33,654 bases of DNA from an uncultured Paracoccaceae bacterium. GTDB taxonomy: Bacteria; Pseudomonadota; Alphaproteobacteria; Rhodobacterales; Rhodobacteraceae. Under the pieces are notes generated by a model that worked only from the letters and a program-made list of their open reading frames with translations, was not told the origin of the DNA and ran no database searches. The translations under genes were made by a program, and so were the position numbers. Within the stretch, counting starts at the first letter, position 1. Every line of letters begins with the position of its first letter. Shown one piece after another: positions 7,920 to 16,130 of this stretch. The DNA is taken from NCBI GenBank assembly GCA_937920555.1, contig CAKZTM010000077.1:1-33654 (forward strand), in the 5' to 3' direction.

Positions 7920-9230
7920 TTAGTCTTCGGCCGCACTCAGGTCGAAATTTTCGCCGGGAAAATACTTCGCAAGGCGCACATCGGCAGTGCGCGCATGACC
8001 TTCCATGCCCTCCAGACGCGAAATCCGCGCAGTGGCCACGGCCACGTCTTTGGACCCTTCGCGGGTCGCCCGCTGCCACGTCACGATCTTCATGTATTTG
8101 TGCACAGACAGACCGCCGGTGTATTTGGCCGCACCCGATGTGGGCAGAACATGGTTGGTGCCGGAGGCTTTGTCACCAAACGCCACCGTGGTTTCTTCGC
8201 CCAAAAAGAGCGAGCCGTAGCATTGCAACCGCTCCAACCACCAATCGAGATCCTGCGCCTGAACGGTCAGATGCTCCGGCGCATATTCGTCCGAACAGGC
8301 CGCCATCTCTTCACGATTGTCGCACAGGATCACTTCCGCATAATCGCGCCACGCGGCCTCGGCATTTTTGCCGTTGAGCTCCGGCAAATCCGCGATCAGG
8401 GGCGGCACCAGCTCCATAACCTTCTCGGCCAAAGCCTTGTCATCCGTGACCAGCCAAACAGGCGAGTTATACCCGTGCTCGGCCTGCCCGACGAGGTCAG
8501 CGGCCACAATTTCAGGGTCCGCAGTGTTGTCCGCCAAAATCAAACTGTCGGTGGGGCCCGCGAACATATCAATGCCCACACGGCCAAACAGGATACGCTT
8601 GGCTTCCGCCACAAACTGGTTGCCCGGACCCACCAAAATATCCGCTTTGGGCAGATCAAACAGCCCAAACGCCATGGCGGCCACACCTTGAACACCACCA
8701 AGTGCCAAGATCGTATCCGCACCGCAAACATGGGCCGCATAGATGATCGCAGGTGCAATCCCAACGCCCGGACGGGGCGGCGAACAGGCCACAATATTCT
8801 TGCATCCTGCCACTTTCGCCGTGGTCACAGTCATAATCGCAGAGGCGATATGGGAATACCGGCCACCGGGAATATAACACCCGGCGGTCTGACATGGGAT
8901 GAACTTCTGGCCCGCAATCAGGCCCGGAACGACCTCATATTCAATATCCGCGCAGGTCGCCTTCTGGGCTTGCGCAAACCGTTTCACATTGTCATGGGCG
9001 AACTGGATATCCTGCTTCAGCTTTTCCGGCACCAACGCTGATGCCGCCTCAATCTCGGCGGCGGTCAGCTTGATATTACCATCATATTTGTCGAATTTTG
9101 CTGCATATTCCAAAGCCCCCGCATCGCCGCGCGCCTCAATATCATCAAGGATACCCTGAACCGTGTCGCGGACATCTCCCGCATCGGTCATCGATGTGCG
9201 CGGTGCCTTCTTGAGATAAGTGCGGGACAT
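7920..9230 (-). CDS. hpsN: sulfopropanediol 3-dehydrogenase, HisD-family
   Basis: A 436-residue member of the histidinol dehydrogenase family. By context and residue pattern it is HpsN, which oxidises (R)-2,3-dihydroxypropane-1-sulfonate (DHPS) to (R)-sulfolactate with two NAD+. HisD-type marks present are Q249 and H252 in GQAEHG, E319-H320 in APEHL, TNHVLPT at 358-364, and H412 in GHAR. By eye, the HisD zinc-ligand aspartate (D360 in E. coli) is replaced by K378 in GGLSVHKYMK, and the histidinol-binding surroundings differ, which argues against true HisD. The gene has a strong AGGAGG site 8 bases before ATG 9230, leads the operon hpsN-comD-comE, and faces a divergent LacI-type gene. Automatic pipelines would easily mislabel it hisD; no other his genes are present. 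Confidence 0.88.
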   Translation of the reverse strand: MSRTYLKKAPRTSMTDAGDVRDTVQGILDDIEARGDAGALEYAAKFDKYDGNIKLTAAEIEAASALVPEKLKQDIQFAHDNVKRFAQAQKATCADIEYEVVPGLIAGQKFIPCQTAGCYIPGGRYSHIASAIMTVTTAKVAGCKNIVACSPPRPGVGIAPAIIYAAHVCGADTILALGGVQGVAAMAFGLFDLPKADILVGPGNQFVAEAKRILFGRVGIDMFAGPTDSLILADNTADPEIVAADLVGQAEHGYNSPVWLVTDDKALAEKVMELVPPLIADLPELNGKNAEAAWRDYAEVILCDNREEMAACSDEYAPEHLTVQAQDLDWWLERLQCYGSLFLGEETTVAFGDKASGTNHVLPTSGAAKYTGGLSVHKYMKIVTWQRATREGSKDVAVATARISRLEGMEGHARTADVRLAKYFPGENFDLSAAED

Positions 9231-9288
9231 TGGCGGGACCTCCTGTTGAATGGCGTTTTTGGCTTTGGTGAATCACCTTGCAAGCTAC

Positions 9289-9327
9289 AATGTAATAGCT
9301 TACATTTCGCCATGCAAGCCATTACAT
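9289..9327. promoter_or_regulatory. probable operator of the LacI-type regulator
   Basis: In the 113-base divergent region between hpsN and the regulator, AATGTAA-TAGC-TTACATT (9289-9306) is an 18-base inverted repeat with 7-base arms. A second half-site, ATTACATT (9321-9328), follows in inverted orientation, and both are preceded by GCAAGC (9280-9285, 9314-9319). The position suits autoregulation plus control of hpsN-comDE. Confidence 0.6.
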
Positions 9328-9343
9328 TGCGCTGAAGGCAAAA

Positions 9344-10372
9344 ATGAACGGACCCAAACGCAGCCTCCCGACACTCGAAGATGTCGCCCAACGCGCAGGC
9401 GTCTCTACGGCCACGGTCTCGCGCTGCCTGAATGAACCGGCCAAAGTCTCAGAGGCCACCCGCTCAAAGGTCATGGCCGCTGTCGAGGCGCTCAAATACA
9501 CCCCCAATTTTGGTGCCCGCGCCATCGCCGCCAACCGCACAGGCATCATTGGCGCGATCATCCCAACCATGGAAAACTCCATATTTGCCAGAGGGATAGA
9601 GGCTTTCCAAAAATCGCTTGTGGCGGTCAATGCGACGATGATTGTGGCCAGCTCCGCCTATGATCCGGATCAGGAAGCCAAACTGATCCGCACCATGGTC
9701 GGGCGCGGCGCAGACGGCTTGCTGTTGATCGGAACCGACCGCGACCCGGACACTTACGCCTATCTCAATGAGCGCAACATTCCTTACGTGATCGCATGGG
9801 CCTGCTCGCCTGATCCGACGCAATCCTACGTGGGCTTTGACAATCATGCGGCCTCCACCAAGCTGGTTGCCCACGCAATTGCGCAAGGGCACCGCTCGAT
9901 CGCTTACATTTCCGCCAAAATCGCCACCAATGACCGGGCCCGCGAACGGGTACTCGGTGCATTGCGCGCCATCAAAGACGCCGGTCTTAACCCCGAAATC
10001 ATGCATTTAAGCCAGACCGATTACAGCGTTGATAATGGCCGAAGCACTGCCACAAACATCCTGCAAACCACCCCGGAGACAACCTTGATCATCTGCGGCA
10101 ATGACGTGCTTGCGGTGGGGGCAATTCAGGCGGCGCAATCCTTGGGCCGCAAGATCCCCGACGATCTGTCGATTGTGGGTTTTGACGATATTGAGCTGGC
10201 CACGGTCATCCACCCTGCCCTGACCACGGTTCATGTGCCCCATAGCGATATGGGCAGGATTGCCGCCGAGGCATTGCTGACCCTGACCAAGACGCCCCAG
10301 CCGCCCATTCGCATTCGGCTGAAAACCCGGACCATGGAGCGCGGCTCGCTGGGGCCACCGCCCACCGCCTGA
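9344..10372 (+). CDS. LacI family transcriptional regulator
   Basis: A 342-residue repressor-type protein. The N-terminal LacI helix-turn-helix and hinge are clear (TLEDVAQRAGVSTATVSRCLN, residues about 9-30, then YTPNFGARAIA), followed by a periplasmic-binding-protein-like effector domain with GIIGAIIPTMENSIFARGIEAF near 66-88, the GADGLLLIG segment, ICGNDVLAVGAIQAAQ near 247-262 and LSIVGFDDIELATVIHPALTTV near 272-293. It is divergent from hpsN and the two share a 113-base region with a good palindrome, so it most likely represses hpsN-comDE and itself, with a sulfonate or a breakdown product as effector (inference). Confidence 0.92.
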   Translation: MNGPKRSLPTLEDVAQRAGVSTATVSRCLNEPAKVSEATRSKVMAAVEALKYTPNFGARAIAANRTGIIGAIIPTMENSIFARGIEAFQKSLVAVNATMIVASSAYDPDQEAKLIRTMVGRGADGLLLIGTDRDPDTYAYLNERNIPYVIAWACSPDPTQSYVGFDNHAASTKLVAHAIAQGHRSIAYISAKIATNDRARERVLGALRAIKDAGLNPEIMHLSQTDYSVDNGRSTATNILQTTPETTLIICGNDVLAVGAIQAAQSLGRKIPDDLSIVGFDDIELATVIHPALTTVHVPHSDMGRIAAEALLTLTKTPQPPIRIRLKTRTMERGSLGPPPTA

Positions 10373-10418
10373 CGACCAAAGCACAAAACAACATTGTCGC
10401 GGCGAAATCTGTGGCCTA

Positions 10419-10428
10419 TGGTATACCA
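10419..10428. promoter_or_regulatory. GntR/FCD-type operator TGGTATACCA
   Basis: TGGTATACCA is a perfect 10-base palindrome, extended to TATGGTATACCACATA (10417-10432). It matches the TGGTNNACCA form known for FadR/FCD-subfamily GntR regulators. It is 57 bases before the gntR start, at the head of the oxalate operon, so autoregulation of the whole operon is likely. Confidence 0.65.
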
Positions 10429-10484
10429 CATATCGAGATTCGGAAGAGCGCGAACTGCGCCATAAGAACGTCGGGAGGATTGGA

Positions 10485-11204
10485 ATGGCCGGAGCCGTGT
10501 CGCTCAAGCCCGTGGATGTGAACTTCACTCTGAAGGACCACATCTATGACGTGCTTCGTGACGCTATTCTGGGCACCAATATCTACGACGAAGATGCCGA
10601 TCTGCGCCTTGATGAGCGTAAAATGGCGGAACAATTGGGCATTTCCCGCACGCCGATCCGCGAGGCCCTCGCCCGGCTGGAGCAAAACGGCCTTGTTCAA
10701 ATCCTGCCGCGCAAAGGCGTCTATATTTGCAGAAAAACCCGCGATGAGGTCATGGAAATGATCGTTGTGTGGGCCGCGCTGGAAAGCATGGCCGCCCGTT
10801 TGGCCACCCAAGAGGCCACAGATGCAGAAGTCCGGGCCTTGCGCAAATTGGCCGAAAAACACGCAGCAATTGATTCCGATGACGATATTGAAGCCTATTC
10901 TCAGGCCAATATCCGCTTTCACCAGCGCATTTTGGAACTGTCCAAATGCAGCGCGCTCAAAGAGACCACCGACACGCTGTTTATGCACATGCACGCCGTG
11001 CGCCGCCGGGCCATCGGCGAGGCGAACCGGGCCGAACGCTCGGTGGCGGATCACATGGCGATCGTTGATGCACTTGAGGCGCGCGACGCGGAGCGGGCCG
11101 AGACGCTGGTGCGCGAGCATTCCATGCGCCTGCGCGCGCATATTCGCAAAACATGGATCGAAATAGACGACAATTCGGGCACAAAAAACGCCGTGCACTC
11201 ATGA
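10485..11204 (+). CDS. GntR family regulator, FCD domain (probable oxalate operon regulator)
   Basis: A 239-residue regulator with an N-terminal winged helix-turn-helix (residues about 15-80; KMAEQLGISRTPIREALARLEQNGLV is typical) and a C-terminal all-helical FCD ligand-binding domain (about 90-225) with the usual histidines in FHQRIL and DHMAIVDALEARDAERA. GGGAGGA lies about 6 bases before ATG 10485. It is the first gene of the oxalate operon, 24 bases before oxc, and a TGGTATACCA palindrome lies just upstream. The natural effector is likely oxalate, oxalyl-CoA or formyl-CoA, by inference from position. Confidence 0.9.
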   Translation: MAGAVSLKPVDVNFTLKDHIYDVLRDAILGTNIYDEDADLRLDERKMAEQLGISRTPIREALARLEQNGLVQILPRKGVYICRKTRDEVMEMIVVWAALESMAARLATQEATDAEVRALRKLAEKHAAIDSDDDIEAYSQANIRFHQRILELSKCSALKETTDTLFMHMHAVRRRAIGEANRAERSVADHMAIVDALEARDAERAETLVREHSMRLRAHIRKTWIEIDDNSGTKNAVHS

Positions 11205-11228
11205 TGCACGCGGGATGGAGATGGAACT

Positions 11229-12965
11229 ATGGCTGACGGTGGCAAAACAAATGTAGAGGCTGAAACTTCCGGTAATCTCACCGACGGGTTTCACCTGCTC
11301 ATTGACGCGCTCAAACTCAATGACGTGGAAACCATTTACGGTGTGCCGGGGATCCCGATCACCGATTTTGGCCGCATGGCGCAGGCCGCCGGTCTTCGGG
11401 TTCTGTCGTTCCGTCACGAGCAAAACGCGGGCAACGCGGCGGCCATTGCAGGCTTTTTGACCAAAAAACCGGGCATTTGCCTGACCGTGTCTGCGCCGGG
11501 CTTTCTCAACGGCCTGACCGCTTTGGCCCATGCCACCACCAATTGCTGGCCGATGATCCTGATCTCCGGCTCGTCTGAGCGTGAAATCGTCGATCTGATG
11601 CAGGGCGATTACGAGGAAATGGACCAACTGGCCATCGCCAAACCGCTGTGTAAGGCCGCCTACCGTATCCTGCACGCCCAAGACATCGGCATCGGGGTCG
11701 CGCGCGCCATTCGCGCCGCCGTCTCAGGCCGTCCGGGCGGGGTTTATCTCGATATTCCGGGCAATCTTCTGGGCCAAGTGATGGACGAGGTCGAAGGCGC
11801 CAAATCCTTGGTCAAAGTGATCGATGCGGCTCCGGCGCAAATCCCTGCGCCCGATGCGGTTGATCGCGCCATTGATGTGATCAAATCCGCCAAGAAGCCC
11901 CTGATTATACTCGGAAAAGGTGCCGCATACGCACAGGCGGATGATGCGGTGCGTGCCTTCGTTGAAACCTCCGGCATCCCGTATCTGCCAATGTCTATGG
12001 CCAAGGGTCTTTTGCCCGATACCCATGACTTGTCCGCTGGTCCAGCCCGCTCGCTGGTACTCAAGGAAAGCGATGTGGTCATCATGGTCGGCGCGCGGCT
12101 CAATTGGCTTCTGTCCCACGGCAAGGGCAAACAATGGGGCGAGCCGGGCTCAACCAAATTCGTGCAAATCGACATTGAACCGCGCGAGATGGACAGCAAT
12201 GTCGAAATTGCAGCCCCGCTTGTGGGCGATATCGGCTCTGTGCTGACCGCGCTCACGGACGCAATGGGCAAAAACTTCCCCAAAGCCCCGACAGAGTGGG
12301 TAGATGCGGTCAAAGCCAAAAAAGACGCCAATATCGCGAAAATGGCCCCGACCTTGCAAAACAACGCCTCGCCGATGAACTACGCAGGCGCATTGGGGGC
12401 CCTTCGCACCATCATCAAGGAACGCCCAGATGCAATTCTGGTCAATGAAGGGGCCAACACGCTCGATTTTGCCCGCTCCATTATTGATATGTACAAACCC
12501 CGCAAACGCCTCGATGTGGGCACATGGGGCGTCATGGGCGTGGGCATGGGCTCGGCCATTGCCGCGGCCGTCGAGACCGGTCTGCCGGTGCTGGCGGTTG
12601 AGGGCGACAGCGCCTTTGGCTTTTCGGGCATGGAGGTGGAAACCATCTGCCGCTACAACCTGCCGGTCTGCATCGTCGTGTTCAACAATAACGGCATCTA
12701 CCGGGGCACAGACGTCAATACCAACGGCACCGACGACCCGGCCACAACCGTGTTTGTGGAAAACAGCCGCTACGACCAGATGATGGCAGCTTTTGGCGGC
12801 GTCGGCGTTCAGGCCGAAAACCCCGATGAGCTGGCCCGCGCCGTGAATGCGGCCATGGACAGCGGCAAACCCACACTTATCAACGCAATCATTGACCCCA
12901 AAGCAGGTAAGGAAAGCGGCAATATCGGCTCGCTCAACCCTGTCAGTGTGGTTTCAAAAAAGTAA
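11229..12965 (+). CDS. oxc: oxalyl-CoA decarboxylase
   Basis: A 578-residue TPP enzyme that converts oxalyl-CoA to formyl-CoA and CO2. Three domains of the pyruvate-oxidase fold can be followed: the N-terminal pyrimidine domain with the activating glutamate E64 in FRHEQNAG, the central domain (about 200-345; here ADP binds in known Oxc), and the TPP domain with [19 protein letters not shown] (from 458) through FNNNGIYRG. The GFSGMEVET and NNNGIYRG segments separate Oxc from acetolactate synthase and glyoxylate carboligase. Length fits the 560-580 norm. It lies between gntR and frc, which is the classical partner arrangement. Confidence 0.96.
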   Translation: MADGGKTNVEAETSGNLTDGFHLLIDALKLNDVETIYGVPGIPITDFGRMAQAAGLRVLSFRHEQNAGNAAAIAGFLTKKPGICLTVSAPGFLNGLTALAHATTNCWPMILISGSSEREIVDLMQGDYEEMDQLAIAKPLCKAAYRILHAQDIGIGVARAIRAAVSGRPGGVYLDIPGNLLGQVMDEVEGAKSLVKVIDAAPAQIPAPDAVDRAIDVIKSAKKPLIILGKGAAYAQADDAVRAFVETSGIPYLPMSMAKGLLPDTHDLSAGPARSLVLKESDVVIMVGARLNWLLSHGKGKQWGEPGSTKFVQIDIEPREMDSNVEIAAPLVGDIGSVLTALTDAMGKNFPKAPTEWVDAVKAKKDANIAKMAPTLQNNASPMNYAGALGALRTIIKERPDAILVNEGANTLDFARSIIDMYKPRKRLDVGTWGVMGVGMGSAIAAAVETGLPVLAVEGDSAFGFSGMEVETICRYNLPVCIVVFNNNGIYRGTDVNTNGTDDPATTVFVENSRYDQMMAAFGGVGVQAENPDELARAVNAAMDSGKPTLINAIIDPKAGKESGNIGSLNPVSVVSKK

Positions 12966-12975
12966 GGCAAAGCCA

Positions 12976-14247
12976 ATGAAAGCTCTTGAAGGTATCAAAG
13001 TTCTGGATTTCACCCATGTCCAGTCTGGCCCCACATGCACACAGCTTTTGGCATGGTTTGGCGCCGATGTGCTCAAAGTGGAACGCCCCGGTGTGGGCGA
13101 CGCCACCCGCAAACAATTGGTCGATGTGCCCGGCGCCGACAGCCTCTACTTCACCATGCTCAACCACAATAAACGCTCCATCGAGCTGAATTCCAAAAAC
13201 GAGACCGGCAAAGAGGTTCTGACCCGCCTGATCGAAGAATGCGACGTGCTGGTGGAAAACTTCGCGCCCGGTGCTCTGGACCGGATGGGCTTCTCCTGGG
13301 AACGCATCCAAGAGATCAACCCGCGCATTATCCTTGCCTCCATCAAAGGCTTTGGCCCCGGAAAATACCAAGATTGCAAAGTCTATGAGAACGTCGCCCA
13401 ATGCGCAGGCGGGGCCGCCTCCACCACGGGCTTTCGCGACGGACCACCATTGGTCACAGGCGCGCAAATCGGCGATAGCGGCACCGGCCTGCACCTTTGC
13501 CTTGGCATCGTGACGGCACTTTTCCACCGGGAAAAATCCGGGCGCGGCCAGAAAGTCTCGGCGGCGATGCAAGACGGCGTGCTGAACCTCACACGGGTCA
13601 AACTGCGCGACCAGCAACGGCTCGCAAAAGGCCCGCTGAGCGAGTACTCGCAATTTGGCGAAGGCATCCCGTTTGGCGAAGCCACACCGCGTGCGGGCAA
13701 CGATAGCGGCGGCGGACAGCCGGGCCGCATCCTCAAATGCAAAGGCTGGGAACAAGATCCCGACGCCTACACATATTTCATCTGCCAAGCGGCGATCTGG
13801 GAACGGATTTGCGACGTGATCGGCGAGCCGGAGTGGAAAACCAAAGAGGGATACGCCACCCCGCCCGAGCGGTTGGACAAGCTCAACGCCATCTTTGAGC
13901 GCATTGAGCAATGGACCATGACCAAAACCAAGTTCGAAGTGATGGCCGAATGCAACCCCCATGACATCCCCGTGGGGCCCATCTTGTCCACCAAAGAACT
14001 GATCGAAGATGAAGGCCTGCGCGCCACCGGCACCATCGTGGAATGCGACCACCCTGAGCGGGGACGCTACGTCTCTGTGGGCTGCCCGATCAAACTGTCC
14101 GACAGCCCCGTTGATGTGGAACGCTCCCCGCTTTTGGGCGAACACACTACGGAAATTCTGGAACAAGTGCTGGGCTATAGCGGTGAAGACCTCGCCCGCG
14201 TGATCGACAGCGGTGCGGTTGGCACCATCAAAGTGGCGGCAGAATGA
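12976..14247 (+). CDS. frc: formyl-CoA:oxalate CoA-transferase
   Basis: A 423-residue class III CoA-transferase that moves CoA from formyl-CoA to oxalate, giving oxalyl-CoA and formate, so that Oxc and Frc form a cycle. Residues known from the Oxalobacter enzyme are kept by eye: Q15 in HVQSGP, the catalytic aspartate D167 in QIGDSGTG, and the glycine loop DSGGGQPG near 249-256, followed by KCKGWEQD. The real start is ATG 12976, 10 bases after the oxc stop with AAGGCA before it; the frame is open further up only through overlap with oxc. Its stop overlaps the next gene by four bases. Confidence 0.95.
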   Translation: MKALEGIKVLDFTHVQSGPTCTQLLAWFGADVLKVERPGVGDATRKQLVDVPGADSLYFTMLNHNKRSIELNSKNETGKEVLTRLIEECDVLVENFAPGALDRMGFSWERIQEINPRIILASIKGFGPGKYQDCKVYENVAQCAGGAASTTGFRDGPPLVTGAQIGDSGTGLHLCLGIVTALFHREKSGRGQKVSAAMQDGVLNLTRVKLRDQQRLAKGPLSEYSQFGEGIPFGEATPRAGNDSGGGQPGRILKCKGWEQDPDAYTYFICQAAIWERICDVIGEPEWKTKEGYATPPERLDKLNAIFERIEQWTMTKTKFEVMAECNPHDIPVGPILSTKELIEDEGLRATGTIVECDHPERGRYVSVGCPIKLSDSPVDVERSPLLGEHTTEILEQVLGYSGEDLARVIDSGAVGTIKVAAE

Positions 14248-15161
14248 TGCGTATCATAGTCATGGGCCAGCAGGCATTCGGCAAAGACGCGCTCGCTAAA
14301 ATTCTGGACGCGGGCACCGACGAGGTGGTCGCGGTCTATTGCGAGCCGAACCGCGAAGGCAAACCGGACGACCCAATCAAGGAATTTGCGCTCGAAAAGG
14401 GCCTGCCTGTACACCAGCCCAGTGACTTTGACGACAAAGAAGTGCTGGAACAATTGGGCTCCTACAAGGCCGATCTGATGGTCATGGCCTTTGTGAATGT
14501 GTTTGTGCCAGAGGCGGCCCGCGACATGCCGACCCACGGCTCGATCTGCTTTCACCCGTCGCTGCTGCCCAAATATCGCGGACCCTCTGCGGTCAATTGG
14601 CCGATCATTATGGGCGATACCAAATCGGGCTTCTCGTGGTTTTATCCGTCCGACGGGCTCGATGAAGGCGACAGCCTGATGCAATGGGAATGCGATATTG
14701 ATCCCGATGACACGGTGATCAACCTCTACTTCAAGAAAATCTACCCCAAAGCCATCGATAGCGTGCTGGAGGTCTGTGACCTCTTCCGTGCCGGCAACCC
14801 GCCCCATATTGTGCCCGATGAGGCGCAAGCCAGCTACGAGCGGCGCTGCACCAAAAAACACGCCCGCATCGACTGGAACAAGCCGGTGGGGCAGGTCTAC
14901 GACCTCATTCGCGGCACCAATCCCGCACCGGGCGCATGGACGACCCTTGGCGGCGCTGAAATCAGCGTCTACGACGCCCAAAGGGTGCCCGGCGACGGCA
15001 TTTCTGGCCGCGTCATGGCGGTCTCGGATGACGGTGTGACCGTGCAATGCATTGGCGGGCGTATCTTGATCAAACGGGTCAAGGCAGGCGACGGCAAAGT
15101 CCCGGCCTCTGAATGGGCCGCAACTGCGGGCATTGCCCCAAAGATGGAGTTGGGCACGTGA
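14244..15161 (+). CDS. formyltransferase-fold protein, like the hydrolase domain of 10-formyl-THF dehydrogenase
   Basis: A 305-residue protein with a formyltransferase domain (about 1-200) and an Fmt-type C-terminal OB-like domain (about 205-300). It resembles methionyl-tRNA formyltransferase but is closer by eye to the N-terminal domain of ALDH1L1 (10-formyl-THF dehydrogenase): the core reads [16 protein letters not shown], then [15 protein letters not shown]. The catalytic His (H104) and Asp (D140) are kept, but the Fmt asparagine is C102 here, as ALDH1L1 has Ile. It starts inside the frc stop (ATGA), so it is part of the oxalate operon. A role in moving the formyl unit to or from tetrahydrofolate fits. 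A housekeeping tRNA function is unlikely. Confidence 0.8.
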   Translation: MMRIIVMGQQAFGKDALAKILDAGTDEVVAVYCEPNREGKPDDPIKEFALEKGLPVHQPSDFDDKEVLEQLGSYKADLMVMAFVNVFVPEAARDMPTHGSICFHPSLLPKYRGPSAVNWPIIMGDTKSGFSWFYPSDGLDEGDSLMQWECDIDPDDTVINLYFKKIYPKAIDSVLEVCDLFRAGNPPHIVPDEAQASYERRCTKKHARIDWNKPVGQVYDLIRGTNPAPGAWTTLGGAEISVYDAQRVPGDGISGRVMAVSDDGVTVQCIGGRILIKRVKAGDGKVPASEWAATAGIAPKMELGT

Positions 15162-16012
15162 TCCGCAAAATCCTCGTGCCCGTCCGCGGCGACGGCAAAG
15201 GCGACAATGTGCTTGCCCATGCAGCGGCTTTGGCAAGGCGCTCGGGCGCACATGTGGAAGTGGCCCATTGCAGGCCCCGCCCCGACGATATGCTGCCCTA
15301 CGGCGTGCCGGTCCCGGCCATGTTCCGCGAGCAATTGCGCACACAGGCCAGCCAACTGGCCGATGCCGAAGAAGCCGTGCTCAAGGGCGAGTTTAATGCC
15401 CTGTGCAAAAGCTACGACCTTGAAATCGTCGCGACTCAAAGCGAAGACGAAGCCACAGCCGCTTGGGTTGAAGGCACCGGACGGCAGGTCGATATCATCA
15501 AAAACCGGGGCCGCCTGTCGGACCTGATTTGCGTGGCCAAACCGGACCGCGACCGCAATTTGGGCTCCAACACGCTCAAAGCAGCGCTGTTCAACACCGG
15601 CCGCCCGGTGATGATGTGCCCGCCCGCAGACCCGCTCCCCGCGCAGCTTGGTGCCAAAATCGCCATCGGCTGGAATGGCTCGACAGAAGCCGTGCGCGCC
15701 GTTGTGATGATGCGCCGGGTGATCGAAGCCGCCGATGAGGTGACGATCCTCAGCTCCGGCTCCAGCCCCGATGGCAACCGGGCCGCAGACCTCAAGGATT
15801 ACCTGACATTGCGCGGTATCGCCTCAAAACTGCACCCGTTTGACGCCGGGCGCAACGCCGGGGCCGGACTGATGACCGCCGCCCAAAAGATCGGCGCGGA
15901 TATGCTCATCATGGGCGCCTACAGCAATAGCCATGAACGCGAAACAGTGTTTGGAGGGAATACACAAACGGTGGTCGATACAGCCACCATGCCCGTTGTT
16001 TTTGTACATTAA
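15158..16012 (+). CDS. universal stress protein with two USP domains
   Basis: A 284-residue tandem universal stress protein. The first half starts with [25 protein letters not shown] and is degenerate after the core; the second half (from about 165, AKIAIGWNGSTEAVRAV) ends in the nucleotide-binding loop GAYSNSHERETVFGGNT near 254-270. The start is GTG 15158, which overlaps the previous stop (GTGA, four bases); an ATG further up lies in the previous gene. Tight coupling to the oxalate enzymes suggests a role under oxalate or acid stress (inference). The biochemical function is unknown. Confidence 0.88.
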   Translation: MIRKILVPVRGDGKGDNVLAHAAALARRSGAHVEVAHCRPRPDDMLPYGVPVPAMFREQLRTQASQLADAEEAVLKGEFNALCKSYDLEIVATQSEDEATAAWVEGTGRQVDIIKNRGRLSDLICVAKPDRDRNLGSNTLKAALFNTGRPVMMCPPADPLPAQLGAKIAIGWNGSTEAVRAVVMMRRVIEAADEVTILSSGSSPDGNRAADLKDYLTLRGIASKLHPFDAGRNAGAGLMTAAQKIGADMLIMGAYSNSHERETVFGGNTQTVVDTATMPVVFVH

Positions 16013-16024
16013 AGAGTGAAATAC

Positions 16025-16042
16025 GGCCCGCCAAAACGGGTC
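16025..16042 (+). other. small intra-operon hairpin before tctC
   Basis: GGCCCG-CCAAAA-CGGGTC forms a 6-pair stem with one G-U pair in the 118-base gap between the stress protein and tctC. There is no T-run. It may mark an mRNA processing or stability point that lets tctC be expressed at a different level. Confidence 0.3.
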
Positions 16043-16130
16043 CAACAAGCCGCGCAAAGACGGCAACTGAAAAGGCGGAGGGGGCAATCCCTTCGTTCAA
16101 GACATAATAATCCAACTGGAGGAATACATA

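Noticed and set aside
7920..9230. Histidine biosynthesis hisD
   Set aside because: No his genes nearby; it heads an operon with comDE and has lysine at the HisD zinc-ligand aspartate position.
14244..15161. Housekeeping methionyl-tRNA formyltransferase
   Set aside because: No def gene beside it, it is coupled to frc, and the formyl-site asparagine is replaced by cysteine as in the ALDH1L1-type variation.
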